Below, in pieces: positions 19,365 through 29,792 of a stretch of DNA of 34,681 nucleotides (position 1 is its first letter; every line of letters starts with the position of its first letter). This DNA comes from SAR202 cluster bacterium AG-426-M11 (GTDB taxonomy: Bacteria > Chloroflexota > Dehalococcoidia > Lucifugimonadales > UBA826): the NCBI GenBank assembly GCA_003213095.1, contig QCNV01000013.1, positions 1 through 34,681 on the forward strand, read 5' to 3'. The notes under the pieces are model-generated. The model was not told the DNA's origin, searched no databases, and saw nothing but the letters and a program-made list of their open reading frames with translations. A program made the position numbers and the translations under genes.

Positions 19365-19958
19365 ATGCAATTAAATGAAATTTTGAAAGAATTGAATTCA
19401 ATTATAGATTCAGGTAGGAAAGTACCCGGATTTAACGGTAAGATGATGATTGATTCTGAGAAACTTTCAGAAATTTTTAGAGAATTATCTAATAGTGCAG
19501 ATGCAGGATTGAATGAAGCTCAATTAATTATTACTCAAAAAGAGAGTATTTTAGAGCAGGCTCAATTAGAGTCCAATCGCATAAAAGAGCAGGCAGAAAA
19601 CTCAGCTTTGGAAATTCAAGAAAGTGCTAATTTGACAAGAAATGAGAGGCTTTCTGATTCAGATATTATTAAAGAAGCAGAAGAAACTGCAGAAAAAATT
19701 GTTCAAAAATCTCATGAAGATGCTCAAAATATAATTCAAGATGCCCAAAGACAGGCATTTAATTTAATTAGTGAATCAGAATCACGATCAAGTGATCAAC
19801 GTGATGGAGCTGATAGATATTCCAGAGAAGTACTTTCTAATTTAGAAGAAAGATTGTCTGATGTGTTAGGTCAGGTCAGAAGAGGATTGGATACACTTGG
19901 GTCGGATCAAAATATGACTGGAGATAGGTCAAACGGTAATCATACTATAGTCAGTTAA
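19365..19958 (+). CDS. Coiled-coil (DivIVA/ATPase b-like) protein of unknown function
   Basis: Ala/Glu/Gln-rich helical repeats, SD aaggag upstream. Confidence 0.6.
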   Translation: MQLNEILKELNSIIDSGRKVPGFNGKMMIDSEKLSEIFRELSNSADAGLNEAQLIITQKESILEQAQLESNRIKEQAENSALEIQESANLTRNERLSDSDIIKEAEETAEKIVQKSHEDAQNIIQDAQRQAFNLISESESRSSDQRDGADRYSREVLSNLEERLSDVLGQVRRGLDTLGSDQNMTGDRSNGNHTIVS

Positions 19959-19961
19959 GGT

Positions 19962-20807
19962 TCAGTCGGGTAATTGGGACTCTTGAATGATTTGCTCAAG
20001 TACTTTTGAATTTCTTTTAATATTGAATCCGTCTACACAATATTCATGAACTCCTGATATACCATCTACTGCTCCTAGTTCTACTAATTCAATTAATAAA
20101 TTTTCAGCGTATTGAATAGATGGTAATAAGTTTAAGTTTGTCATTTTGGATATTGCGCCAACTAGTCCGTATCCACCCCAATTAGATACACTGCTTATTA
20201 TTAATTCAGACACTTTTGATACCGCTGGAAAATTTACAAGAGTTTTTGAATTTATTATTTGTTGATATAAATTTCCCATTCCTATTTCATTGCCTCCGTC
20301 GCCAATTCCAATAGATTTAATTTTAGAATTAAATAAGGTGTCAATTCTAGCAACATGTTCAGTAAATTTAATGTCTCTCATATTTCTATATTGATTGTCA
20401 GAATGAGAACCTGGACGTTCTATTGATATCAAAAGAGAAGGATTTTCTTCCAAAATGAGATTGTTTGAGAATATTATACTTTCTTCTAAATTGAGTATAG
20501 GAAATAAAATTTTCCTAGAAGTTGGAGTCGCAAATTTATTAATATATGGGTCTATATATTGGTCTGTAATGTATACAACATCAAATCCTAGTTTTTCTAA
20601 AGCATTTCCGATGGCAATTGCTCCCAATGGACCGTCAGTTTCTATAGCTTTAGATTTTTTAATGTAAAAGCCAGTTGTTATAAACACTGTTCCAATATTC
20701 TCTAAAGTTAATTTTGCAGCATTTATACAAAAATCGGGGACTAAAAATTTTGATAATTCACTAATTCCTCTTGTGTCGTGCTGTAAAATGATTTTTTCAA
20801 AACTCAT
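19962..20807 (-). CDS. DUF4392-family (D-glutamate cyclase C-terminal-like) protein
   Basis: TDGPLGAIAIGNALEKLGFDVVYITD, SIERPGSHSDNQYRNMRDIKFTEHVARID, SIGIGDGGNEIGMGNL. Confidence 0.75.
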   Translation of the reverse strand: MSFEKIILQHDTRGISELSKFLVPDFCINAAKLTLENIGTVFITTGFYIKKSKAIETDGPLGAIAIGNALEKLGFDVVYITDQYIDPYINKFATPTSRKILFPILNLEESIIFSNNLILEENPSLLISIERPGSHSDNQYRNMRDIKFTEHVARIDTLFNSKIKSIGIGDGGNEIGMGNLYQQIINSKTLVNFPAVSKVSELIISSVSNWGGYGLVGAISKMTNLNLLPSIQYAENLLIELVELGAVDGISGVHEYCVDGFNIKRNSKVLEQIIQESQLPD

Positions 20808-21604
20808 TACAGAATAGAGTAATCTTCATCTTTTTTGTCTGTAACAAACATATGGCCAGGTGAATGAGTAATCATGATTGATGGCTTGGAATTCATTGCT
20901 ACCGATTGAGGCGTAACTCCACAAGCCCAAAACACTGGTGTTTCGCCTGAATGTATTTCAGGAGGGTCACCGAAATCTGGAGAACTTAAATCTGATATTC
21001 CTATCTGTTTGGGGTCTCCTATGTGTATGGGTGATCCGTGTACATCAGGAAAACGAGATGTAACTTGAACACTTCTGACAACTAGATCTGAAGAAATTGA
21101 TCTCATAGATACAACTAATGGTCCAGAAAAAACACCTGAAGGGGTTGTCTGAATATTTGTAATGTACATAGATACATTTGTGCAGTTATCTATGTGAGCA
21201 AGTTTAATCCCATTATTGATTAGAGCTGTTTCAAATGAAAAACTACACCCTAACAGAAATGTCACGTAATCGTCTTGCCAAATTTTCTGGATGTTTTGTA
21301 TTTCATCACTCAAAGTTCCGTTGGTGTAAACCCTATACAATGGGACATCTGTTCTTATATCGCTACCAGGTGCAGTGATTTTAGCTTCAAATTCTCCAGG
21401 TTCTAAGACTTCGATCAAAGGGCAAGGCTTAGGGTTGCGTTGGCAAAATAAAAGAAAATCAAATGCATATTGTTTTGGTAGTATAGCTACATTTGTTTGG
21501 ATGTGGCCAGGAGCAAATCCTGACGTAGGTTTATAGAATTTACCTTCTCTAATACTTTGTCTTAAATTTTGAGGTGAAATATTTGATTGAATTAAAGATG
21601 TCAT
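20807..21604 (-). CDS. DUF1445/UPF0317 putative hydro-lyase
   Basis: TSGFAPGHIQTNVAILPKQYAFDFLLFCQRNPKPCPLIEV, FLLGCSFSFETALI, TPVFWACGVTPQSVA; start set at MTSLIQSN (21604). Confidence 0.9.
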   Translation of the reverse strand: MTSLIQSNISPQNLRQSIREGKFYKPTSGFAPGHIQTNVAILPKQYAFDFLLFCQRNPKPCPLIEVLEPGEFEAKITAPGSDIRTDVPLYRVYTNGTLSDEIQNIQKIWQDDYVTFLLGCSFSFETALINNGIKLAHIDNCTNVSMYITNIQTTPSGVFSGPLVVSMRSISSDLVVRSVQVTSRFPDVHGSPIHIGDPKQIGISDLSSPDFGDPPEIHSGETPVFWACGVTPQSVAMNSKPSIMITHSPGHMFVTDKKDEDYSIL

Positions 21605-21676
21605 ATTTTTCTCCGTTCCGACATTGTACACTGTCTTATAGTAGCTAATAAATTCATGATATTCTTTTATTTTCGT

Positions 21677-21752
21677 CGGGGAGTGGCGCAGTTGGTAGCG
21701 CACACGGCTGGGGGCCGTGAGGTCGCAGGTTCAAGTCCTGTCTCCCCGACCA
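21677..21752 (+). tRNA. tRNA-Pro (GGG), CCA encoded
   Basis: CGGGGAGTGGCGCAGTTGGTAGCGCA CACGGCTGGGGGCCGTG ... AGGTTCAAGTCCT ... CTCCCCG-A-CCA. Confidence 0.97.
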
Positions 21753-21832
21753 TTAATAAATATTTAAAGTATTGTTATTATTCATTTCCACGTAAAATAA
21801 GATTAGCTTGTATATTATTATCCGAGGTGATT

Positions 21833-22723
21833 ATGGTTACTGAAACTTTTAATATTCACAAATCTGATTTCCCTTCTACTTTTGCCTTTGAATACAGTGT
21901 CAATAATTACGAAAATATAAACTATAAATTATATAGACATGAAAGACGTCGTCTGCAGTTAGAACTTTTGAAATTTCAGGAATGGTGTATAAAGGAAAAA
22001 CGGAGTGTTGCTATAGCTTTGGAAGGTAGAGATGCTGCGGGTAAAGGTTCAACTGCCGCTTATCTTACTCAATACTTGAATCCTAGGTACTCAAAAATAA
22101 TTTCGTTAGGGGTACCGACAAAGAGTCAAATGCGGAGTTGGTTGAGAATTCATCAATCAATGATGCCTGATTTGGGCCAAACAGTTATTTTCGATCGATC
22201 TTGGTACTCTCGAGCAATGATTCAGCCTGTAATGGGATATTGTTCAATGAATCAATATAAGTATTTTTTGAAGAATGTTAACGATTGGGAGTATGAACAA
22301 ATTGAATCAGGAACTGACATAATTAAAATATACTTATCTGTTTCTCAAGTAAGCCAAAATTTAAGATTACAAAATAGACAAAATAGTCCTCTAAAATATT
22401 GGAAATACAGTCAAAATGACAGAACTGCAATTGAAAAATGGCATTTGTATACATACTTTAAAGAAAGAATGTTTTCAGTGACTTCGACTGATTATGCTCC
22501 TTGGTACATAATTAAGTCCGATAACAAATTATCGGCCCAATTGTGTGTAATGAATTTGATTTTAAGCAAATTTGATTACGATGATAAAAATCAACTTAAT
22601 TTGGGTGAGACTATCGCTTCAGGGGGTGAAATTAACCATATTTATTTAGATGGAGTTAGGTTTGATAATTTAACTTCAGAACAAATAGAAGTTTTGGAGA
22701 GATTTAAAATTCATGCCGACTAA
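21833..22723 (+). CDS. Polyphosphate kinase 2 (PPK2) family protein
   Basis: ALEGRDAAGKGSTAAYLTQYLNPRYSKIISLGVPTKSQ and FDRSWYSRAMIQPVMGYC; ORF track start at 21656 reads through the tRNA, true start ATG 21833. Confidence 0.93.
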   Translation: MVTETFNIHKSDFPSTFAFEYSVNNYENINYKLYRHERRRLQLELLKFQEWCIKEKRSVAIALEGRDAAGKGSTAAYLTQYLNPRYSKIISLGVPTKSQMRSWLRIHQSMMPDLGQTVIFDRSWYSRAMIQPVMGYCSMNQYKYFLKNVNDWEYEQIESGTDIIKIYLSVSQVSQNLRLQNRQNSPLKYWKYSQNDRTAIEKWHLYTYFKERMFSVTSTDYAPWYIIKSDNKLSAQLCVMNLILSKFDYDDKNQLNLGETIASGGEINHIYLDGVRFDNLTSEQIEVLERFKIHAD

Positions 22724-23177
22724 TTCTACTAACGATAACATTTTGCCCATACTCACTGCAGCAGGTGGGATAGTAGTTGAACAAGAAAAACTTTTGTTAA
22801 TCAGAAAAAATGGTAAGTGGGATTTTCCAAAAGGGAAGAAGGAACAAGGAGAATTAATAGAAGAATGTGCAGTAAGAGAAACTAGTGAGGAAACAGGACT
22901 TGAATTATCTGCATTAAGAATAGTTAAACTTGTTGAAAATTTTAACTATTATCGAACTTATTCAGGTGTGCAATATCTAAAACAGGTGCATTGGTTCCAG
23001 ATGCTATCTGAGAATGGGATGAAAGATGAATTACATCCAGACTTAAAAGAGGGAATTGATTATTGTCACTGGGTTCATTTTTCGGAGCTGAAAAACTTGG
23101 TGTTTAGGCCCTATATAACCAGTTTTATTTCTGAATTAATATTAAAACCTCAATATGTTTTGGAATTTAATCAATAG
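22713..23177 (+). CDS. NUDIX hydrolase
   Basis: Nudix box GELIEECAVRETSEETGLEL. Confidence 0.92.
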   Translation: MPTNSTNDNILPILTAAGGIVVEQEKLLLIRKNGKWDFPKGKKEQGELIEECAVRETSEETGLELSALRIVKLVENFNYYRTYSGVQYLKQVHWFQMLSENGMKDELHPDLKEGIDYCHWVHFSELKNLVFRPYITSFISELILKPQYVLEFNQ

Positions 23178-24192
23178 TTTTATATTCGGAAGATTCTAAT
23201 AGTTCAAATACTGTAGTAACCCATTGTTCAGGTAAAATTAATACAGGTTGGTAAGGATCAGCATTATCAGGTCTACCATATCTAGTTAGAATATTTTTAC
23301 CTGTATCTCCAATTAAGAAAACATTAGATTTTTTATAAGTTCTGCCTTCTTCTGAAATATCATCGTATCTGATTTCGATTAACATACCATTTTCAGATAT
23401 TCCCCATTCCGTATAATCTTTGTCAGGAACTCTGTGAACTTGGATAGCTACATTTTCGGGTCTACGTAATACATTTAAAGATTCTAAAAATTTTGACTGG
23501 TTAACAGGTCGAGGGGTTTCGTCTATCCTGAAATCTGTTAAAGTCCAGTTTTCAGCCTTGTCGTCATATAGGTAACTGACGTAATTTGTTTGGTTCTCAG
23601 GGTCAGGGCTAGGTTCAAAAATATTTATTTCATCTATTCTTTGTGGGTTAATTAACGTATACCATTGAGGCAATGGAGGTTCCGTTACCATTCTTGCAAT
23701 CACGTCTCCCCAGACATCTGCAATTAAAAACAATTGAGGAAAACCTGTTACTTGACCATAGTGGTGATTTCCATCCGTTGTTTTATCACCTAATTTAAAT
23801 TGTAATGTTCTGTTTAATGTTAGGCTTATAGTTACAATTGTATGAGGATTATCCAATCCGTATTGAGCAGGGTCTTCAATGATTACAGTTGTTTCTGATA
23901 AATCTCTTTTTGTTTGTGGTCCACCTAACAGAAAATCAACAGCTCCCCATCTAATCCTATCCGGAGGAAGTAATTGATCCGTATCAAACGCCCAAGTGTT
24001 TGATTCCGTTCTTACAAATGATGTGTTATCTCCCATATGATCTATAGAAATTCCCATCATATCGTCTACGTGCACTTGATAAAACCAAGGTTTTACAACT
24101 TTAGCTTCTTCTGAATTAAATGGATTTATGAGGTATACAATACCCGCTACAATAGCAAAAAATAACAATGCAAATGTATATTTAATATTCAT
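23167..24192 (-). CDS. DUF4340-like protein, membrane-anchored
   Basis: N-terminal TM then repeated W..F-type segments; next to GldG-like gene. Confidence 0.75.
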   Translation of the reverse strand: MNIKYTFALLFFAIVAGIVYLINPFNSEEAKVVKPWFYQVHVDDMMGISIDHMGDNTSFVRTESNTWAFDTDQLLPPDRIRWGAVDFLLGGPQTKRDLSETTVIIEDPAQYGLDNPHTIVTISLTLNRTLQFKLGDKTTDGNHHYGQVTGFPQLFLIADVWGDVIARMVTEPPLPQWYTLINPQRIDEINIFEPSPDPENQTNYVSYLYDDKAENWTLTDFRIDETPRPVNQSKFLESLNVLRRPENVAIQVHRVPDKDYTEWGISENGMLIEIRYDDISEEGRTYKKSNVFLIGDTGKNILTRYGRPDNADPYQPVLILPEQWVTTVFELLESSEYKTID

Positions 24193-25841
24193 TATCTACG
24201 TCTCCACCAAACTATAGAAGCCATTAGAATCATTATTAAAGGCGGGAAAACCCAACTAGACCATTTGACGAACTCCTTTTCTAATGAATTCACCACAAAT
24301 TCTCTATAGGGAACTAATTTGGGGCGAATAGAAATTAATTCGTAATCTTCAGCCAGCCAATTGACTGAATTTAGAAAAATATCTCCATTATCATTACTGT
24401 AGAAATATTTGTTTGAAGCAAAATCGGAGTCACCAAAAACTACTAGTTTGAATAAATCTTGAGTAGAGCCTAGATCTTCAAATGTTCCTGTAGCTTCTAT
24501 AACTCCAGAAATAGTGTATTGCCCAGTATATTTTTCAACGTTATATTCCGAATCTTCTCCAGGTGCTACAAGCCAACTAATAGGAGTTGTAGATGCTAAT
24601 TCAGAAAATTTAATATGGTCTCGTAATGCAAATTCTTCAGGTGGAGGTGTTTGGAGAGCGGCTGTATCAGGAAAAAATGCCACCGATATATCATCTGCAA
24701 TATTAATGTTTTGGTGAACTGCACTGGTAGCAAATTGTGCATTTGCTTTTTGTAATAGGGGGGTGAGTGTTTCACCTCCAACATTACTGATAGCATCAGC
24801 AACTTTTTGAGGAGTAACTACTACTCCGTAGAGGTAAATGAGGTCATTGAATAATTTTGGTGGGTTGGGATTAAGCATCATTAATATTCTTCCACCAGAT
24901 TTAGCATAATTGACTAGTGCTTCATATTCAATATCAGTTAAATCTTGGTCAGGGCCTGCAATTATTACTACTGATGCATCACTAGGTACCACTTCAAATT
25001 GTTGCAAGTTTAGGGGTAATACAAAATAATTATCTCTTTGCATACCAGCTATAGCTAAATCTAAACCATAATCTTCTTGCTTTTGAAACATTGGATCAGA
25101 TGTAGAAGTAAGTTCACCATGTCCAGTTAAGTAATAAATTGTTTTTTGCCTTTTACCAGTAGAAATTAATATACCAGTAATAAATTCTTGTTCAGTAAAA
25201 TTTGTAACAACATAGTTTTGTTCATCATTGAAAGAAAAAACAACTGAGGGATATTTAGTCACACCAAAATTTAACGCTTCAGATCTATTAATTTCAGGGT
25301 CTACAAATCTATAAGAAAAATTTTCAGATTTTCTGCTAAATTCATTTAGAATATCTTCTACTGTAGTTTTTGTGTTTTCGCTAGCTGTATTTTCAACAAA
25401 AAAAGCATGAGCAACAACTTTTTGATTTTTATCTTCTAAATCTTTTAGTACACTCACAGTTTGTGGAGAAAGTGTGAAAAACCTAGTAGCAGTAACGTCA
25501 ATTCTGTTTGGATTAGTAAACATGAAATAGTTTGCTACTAATAATATTATAAATACAGCTAATGTCATTAATGCAGCATTTAAGCCAAATCTACCTCTTC
25601 TTCCAGAGACAAATATAGCAATTGCTCTAGGAGATAGTCCTATAGCTAGAAGAATTAATATTGCGCCCAAAGATGTGACTAATAACAACACATCAGACAT
25701 TTCTTCAAATGTCAGATATAAGCCACCACCTAGTAAGAAAGCAAAAACACCGGTTACGCCAGATATAAGGCTCCAAAATGAAGTCGATTTGACCAAGTTT
25801 ATTAATATATATATATAGCTATTTTCTTGGTGTTTATTCAT
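24192..25841 (-). CDS. GldG-like ABC-type uncharacterized transport auxiliary component
   Basis: FFTLSPQTVSVLKDLEDKNQKVVAHAFF, TIYYLTGHGE, RILMMLNPNP; C-terminal TM followed by WWRRR; start likely MNKHQENS at 25841. Confidence 0.85.
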   Translation of the reverse strand: MNKHQENSYIYILINLVKSTSFWSLISGVTGVFAFLLGGGLYLTFEEMSDVLLLVTSLGAILILLAIGLSPRAIAIFVSGRRGRFGLNAALMTLAVFIILLVANYFMFTNPNRIDVTATRFFTLSPQTVSVLKDLEDKNQKVVAHAFFVENTASENTKTTVEDILNEFSRKSENFSYRFVDPEINRSEALNFGVTKYPSVVFSFNDEQNYVVTNFTEQEFITGILISTGKRQKTIYYLTGHGELTSTSDPMFQKQEDYGLDLAIAGMQRDNYFVLPLNLQQFEVVPSDASVVIIAGPDQDLTDIEYEALVNYAKSGGRILMMLNPNPPKLFNDLIYLYGVVVTPQKVADAISNVGGETLTPLLQKANAQFATSAVHQNINIADDISVAFFPDTAALQTPPPEEFALRDHIKFSELASTTPISWLVAPGEDSEYNVEKYTGQYTISGVIEATGTFEDLGSTQDLFKLVVFGDSDFASNKYFYSNDNGDIFLNSVNWLAEDYELISIRPKLVPYREFVVNSLEKEFVKWSSWVFPPLIMILMASIVWWRRR

Positions 25842-26554
25842 TATCTCCACCGCCTAGTTTCTAAAGAACGGATTGTTAGGAAAAGAAATATAACAATTAA
25901 ACTTAGGAAATAAATAATGTGGCTAGTGTCAATAATTCCTCTTGAAAAATCAGTTAATCTTTGATCCATTGATAACGAATTTAGAAATGTGGCAGCAGTT
26001 CCTTCTACTAGGGATGCTACAGCATCAATAAATGAGAAAATTACAAGAATTGCTATAGACACTACTGCTGCAACAATTTGGTTACCTGATAGGGATGATC
26101 CTAGTATGCCTATGGACAAAGCAGCAGCTCCATGTAATACCAAACCTAAATAAGTACTTAAAATAGGGCCAGTATCAGGTTGTCCAAATATATAAAGTAA
26201 TAGAACATAATATAAAGTGGCAGATTGGATAAATAATAGCATGAATAAGCTTGCTAAATATTTTCCAACAACTACTTCCCATTCTCGTACAGGGGATGTA
26301 AGTAGCAATTCTAAAGTTCCTAGTTTTTGTTCTTCTGAAAGTAGCTTCATAGTGATTAATGGAGCAAGAAATATAATAAATGAACCAGACCAGTTAGAAA
26401 TTCCTCTAACACTAGCTTCTGCGAATGGTCTTGTAATATCAAATACAAAGAAAACCCCGGTTAATACTAAAAACATAGCACCTACTATGTACGCAGAGGG
26501 AGTCGAAAAATAAGATCTTGTCTCTCTTAAAGTTATGGCAATTAAATTTTTCAA
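25841..26554 (-). CDS. ABC-2 type permease (GldF-like)
   Basis: KNLIAITLRETRSYFSTPSAYIV, APLITMKLLSEEQKLGTLELLLTSPVREWEVVVGKYLAS. Confidence 0.9.
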   Translation of the reverse strand: MKNLIAITLRETRSYFSTPSAYIVGAMFLVLTGVFFVFDITRPFAEASVRGISNWSGSFIIFLAPLITMKLLSEEQKLGTLELLLTSPVREWEVVVGKYLASLFMLLFIQSATLYYVLLLYIFGQPDTGPILSTYLGLVLHGAAALSIGILGSSLSGNQIVAAVVSIAILVIFSFIDAVASLVEGTAATFLNSLSMDQRLTDFSRGIIDTSHIIYFLSLIVIFLFLTIRSLETRRWR

Positions 26555-26571
26555 CTGATATTTCCTAATAT

Positions 26572-27510
26572 TTATTCTTCATGAACAGTAATTTTTAAAA
26601 ATATTTCTTCAAGGGACATTCCAATAGATTGAAGTTTCAATAGTTCCCATTGGTTTTCTAATATTACAGATGCTAATTGAGACCTGATTTCAGATCCAAC
26701 ATCTACTGATATTTGATAACGATGATATCCGCTACCTGTGATAGGTATTCTTTCAATAGAATTAACGTGATCTACTTTTTCTAAAACAGGAATAATTTCT
26801 TGGTTTGGGCCTTTAACTTCTATCTCAACTCTTTCAACTCCCGATAGGTTAGTCCCCAAGTTTTTAGGATTATCTACCGCAGCTATTTGTCCCTCATTGA
26901 TTATAATTACTCTGTCACAAATCATGCTGACTTCAGGCAAAATGTGAGAACTTAGAATTAAAGTGTGAGCTTCTCCGAGGCCCTTAATTAATTGCCTGGT
27001 TTCGACTACTTGAATAGGATCAATCCCAATAGTGGGTTCATCTAAGACTAATACATCTGGTTCATGAAGGATGGCCTGTCCAATTCCAACTCTTTGTTTG
27101 TAACCTTTAGATAGTTTTCCTATTATCGTCTTGTAGTAGTCCTGAAGGCTACAAGTCTCTATAACTTCAGTAATTCTTTGTTTTATTTTTTTAGAATTCA
27201 TTCCTCTGATTTGACCCATAAATGATAGGTATTCAGATACATTCATTTCTAAATATAATGGAACTGTTTCAGGAAGATATCCAATATGCTTTCTAGCATT
27301 TAAAGATTCTTCTAAGATGTTAAATCCTGCAATTTCTACTGTTCCAGATGAAGGCGGCATAAATCCGGTAAGTATTTTCATAGTTGTAGATTTACCCGCA
27401 CCATTAGGGCCCAGAAATCCTAAAATTTCTCCTTTAGGAACTTCAAAGCTGAGATCCGTGATTGCTGGGAATTCACCATAAAATTTTGTAACTTTATCTA
27501 CTTTAATCAT
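26572..27510 (-). CDS. ABC transporter ATP-binding protein (GldA-like)
   Basis: GPNGAGKSTTMKILTGF, LSKGYKQRVGIGQAI, VLVLDEPTIGIDP. Confidence 0.95.
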   Translation of the reverse strand: MIKVDKVTKFYGEFPAITDLSFEVPKGEILGFLGPNGAGKSTTMKILTGFMPPSSGTVEIAGFNILEESLNARKHIGYLPETVPLYLEMNVSEYLSFMGQIRGMNSKKIKQRITEVIETCSLQDYYKTIIGKLSKGYKQRVGIGQAILHEPDVLVLDEPTIGIDPIQVVETRQLIKGLGEAHTLILSSHILPEVSMICDRVIIINEGQIAAVDNPKNLGTNLSGVERVEIEVKGPNQEIIPVLEKVDHVNSIERIPITGSGYHRYQISVDVGSEIRSQLASVILENQWELLKLQSIGMSLEEIFLKITVHEE

Positions 27511-27626
27511 TTAATTATTTATTTATATTAAATTTCACTAACTACAGATAGTAATTCAATAAAAAATTATGTTCAAGCTGAAACAATAACGTCGCATGAT
27601 AAAATTCTGTTAATAGAGAGTAAAAC

Positions 27627-28811
27627 ATGAAAAATGAACAAATTTATCTAGATCATGCAGCCACAACTCCCTTAAGGGCAGAAGTGTTAGATTCTATGAT
27701 GCCTTTTTTAACAAACGATTTTGGTAATCCATCATCGCTTTACCAACAAGGACAAGTTGCCAGAAAAGCTGTAGATGAATCTAGAGAATTAATTGGAAAA
27801 GTCTTAGGGGCTAGAGTTGGAGAAATTGTAGTTACTAGTGGAGGTACGGAATCGGATAATGCTGCAATTAAAGGTGCAGCATTAGCTATGAAAAGCTATG
27901 GAAATCATATAATTACCTCACAAATCGAACATGAAGCAGTTTTGAATTCTTGTGAACAATTGAAAGAGTTTGGTTTTGAAACTACATTTTTGCCTGTAGA
28001 TTCAGATGGATTAATTAACCCTGACGATGTAGTTAAAGAAATAAACTCAAGCACTATTTTAGTTAGTCTAATGATGGCTAATAACGAAATAGGAACTATT
28101 CAACCTATTAAAGATATTGCACAAAAAATTAAAGTAGAATCTCAAAATCTAGGACATCCTGTTTTATTTCATACTGATGCGGTTCAATGTGTAGGTTCTT
28201 TGGAAGTGAATTTTAAAGATTTAGAAGTAGATTTGCTAAGTTTATCAGCTCATAAATTTCAAGGGCCTAGAGGGGTTGGTGCTTTACTGATAAAGCGTAA
28301 TACTCCATTTTTTCCATTGTTGACGGGTGGGGGACAAGAAAGAGATCGCAGATCAGGAACAGAAAATGTTGCGGGAATTGTCGGAATGGCTAAAGCTTTG
28401 CAACTATCAAGTTTAGAGAAAGAAGTAGTCAATCAAGAATTAATTTTTTTGAGAGATATGATTATAGATGGAGTTTTAAATTCTATCGAAGGCAGTTTTT
28501 TGAATGGGCATCCCACTCAAAGGCTACCCAATAATGTCAATTTTTCTTTTGATTCTGTAGAAGGCGAGCCTATATTATTAGGATTAGATTTTGCAGGTAT
28601 TTCGGCATCTAGCGGAAGTGCTTGCTCTGCATCTGTTAATGAGCCGTCACATGTTTTGATCGCAATTGGTAGAAGTAAAGAACTAGCACAAAGTGCTTTG
28701 AGAATCACATTAGGACCTAGCAATACAAAATCTGAAGTACAGTACTTTTTGGAAACATTGCCCCAATTGATTAAAAAATTAAAATCTATGCCATCATTAC
28801 AAAAATCTTGA
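27627..28811 (+). CDS. Cysteine desulfurase (NifS/IscS family)
   Basis: [37 protein letters not shown] (PLP Lys), [16 protein letters not shown]. Confidence 0.95.
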   Translation: MKNEQIYLDHAATTPLRAEVLDSMMPFLTNDFGNPSSLYQQGQVARKAVDESRELIGKVLGARVGEIVVTSGGTESDNAAIKGAALAMKSYGNHIITSQIEHEAVLNSCEQLKEFGFETTFLPVDSDGLINPDDVVKEINSSTILVSLMMANNEIGTIQPIKDIAQKIKVESQNLGHPVLFHTDAVQCVGSLEVNFKDLEVDLLSLSAHKFQGPRGVGALLIKRNTPFFPLLTGGGQERDRRSGTENVAGIVGMAKALQLSSLEKEVVNQELIFLRDMIIDGVLNSIEGSFLNGHPTQRLPNNVNFSFDSVEGEPILLGLDFAGISASSGSACSASVNEPSHVLIAIGRSKELAQSALRITLGPSNTKSEVQYFLETLPQLIKKLKSMPSLQKS

Positions 28812-28867
28812 ATTTGTTGTATTGATTGAAAATTAATTGTTAGGTACGATAATGTGATTGGTGAAAA

Positions 28868-29449
28868 ATGAAAATTTATATTTCAATATTAATTTCAATT
28901 GTTTTTTTGATGGCTTGTAATTCAATTGAAAATATTAATCCTTTATCAGGAGAAAACAGAGAATATCCTTTTGCATCTGCGGGTAGAAATATCGAAGTAC
29001 ATGCTAAGGAGCCTCAGGTTGTTGATGTTGCATATTTTGTAGATTCAATACCTGGTCCAAATGGTCAATTGGTTTCTAAAAAATTTGAATTGGCTCCTTC
29101 AGCTTCAAATAAGAAGCTGGTTTTATTAGATTTAATGATTGTGAATAGGTCTAGTACTGTTATTCCTATGCTTTTTGATGAAAATGCAGTGAGAATAGGA
29201 GATCGTAGAGGTAAAAGGATTGAAGCATCCAATCCATACCAAATATCAAGAGAATTAGATTTATCAACTGAAAATAATGGTACTGAAGTGACTCAGCTTG
29301 TATGGGGTGATATTGAGCTTCCTAGACAGACCCAGATTGGCGGTACTATGGTTTTTGAGGTCCCCAAAGGTTTACTACTAGGCACATTGTTTTGGGATGA
29401 GATAGAATTCATACCCATAGATTACATTGATTACAATAAGAATAAATAA
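28868..29449 (+). CDS. Predicted lipoprotein, DUF4352-like fold
   Basis: Signal with lipobox LMAC; LVLLDLMIVNRSSTVIPM... Confidence 0.6.
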   Translation: MKIYISILISIVFLMACNSIENINPLSGENREYPFASAGRNIEVHAKEPQVVDVAYFVDSIPGPNGQLVSKKFELAPSASNKKLVLLDLMIVNRSSTVIPMLFDENAVRIGDRRGKRIEASNPYQISRELDLSTENNGTEVTQLVWGDIELPRQTQIGGTMVFEVPKGLLLGTLFWDEIEFIPIDYIDYNKNK

Positions 29450-29458
29450 GGAGTAATT

Positions 29459-29788
29459 ATGTCAGACCCCGTAGAAATAACCGATGAAAATTTTCAACAA
29501 GAAGTACTTAATTCAGAAACTCCAGTGTTGGTAGATTTTTGGGCTGATTGGTGTCAACCATGCAAAATGATCGCTCCTGTAGTTGAGCAAATTGCTGAAG
29601 AATATGATGGAAAAGTTAAGATTGGTAAATTAGATGTTGATAGCAATCAACAAACTTCTCAAGCAATGGGGATCAGAGGCATCCCGGCTTTAATTATTTT
29701 TAATAATGGTAAGCCTGTAGATCAAATTATAGGTGTTGTACCAAAATCAATTATTCAGAAAAAAATAGATGAGGTTTTAGCCTCTTAG
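29459..29788 (+). CDS. trxA: Thioredoxin
   Basis: PVLVDFWADWCQPCKMIAPVVEQIAEEY...MGIRGIPALIIFNNGK; active site WCQPC. Confidence 0.96.
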   Translation: MSDPVEITDENFQQEVLNSETPVLVDFWADWCQPCKMIAPVVEQIAEEYDGKVKIGKLDVDSNQQTSQAMGIRGIPALIIFNNGKPVDQIIGVVPKSIIQKKIDEVLAS

Positions 29789-29792
29789 TTTT

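Noticed and set aside
21656-21832. N-terminal extension of the PPK2 ORF (MIFFYFRRGVAQLVAHTAGGREVAGSSPVSPT...)
   Set aside because: This is translation through tRNA-Pro; true PPK2 start is ATG 21833.
25801-25825. TA-dinucleotide run (atatatatatata) near the start of the GldG-like gene
   Set aside because: Short low-complexity tract within the coding frame (YIYILI); not informative in an AT-rich genome.
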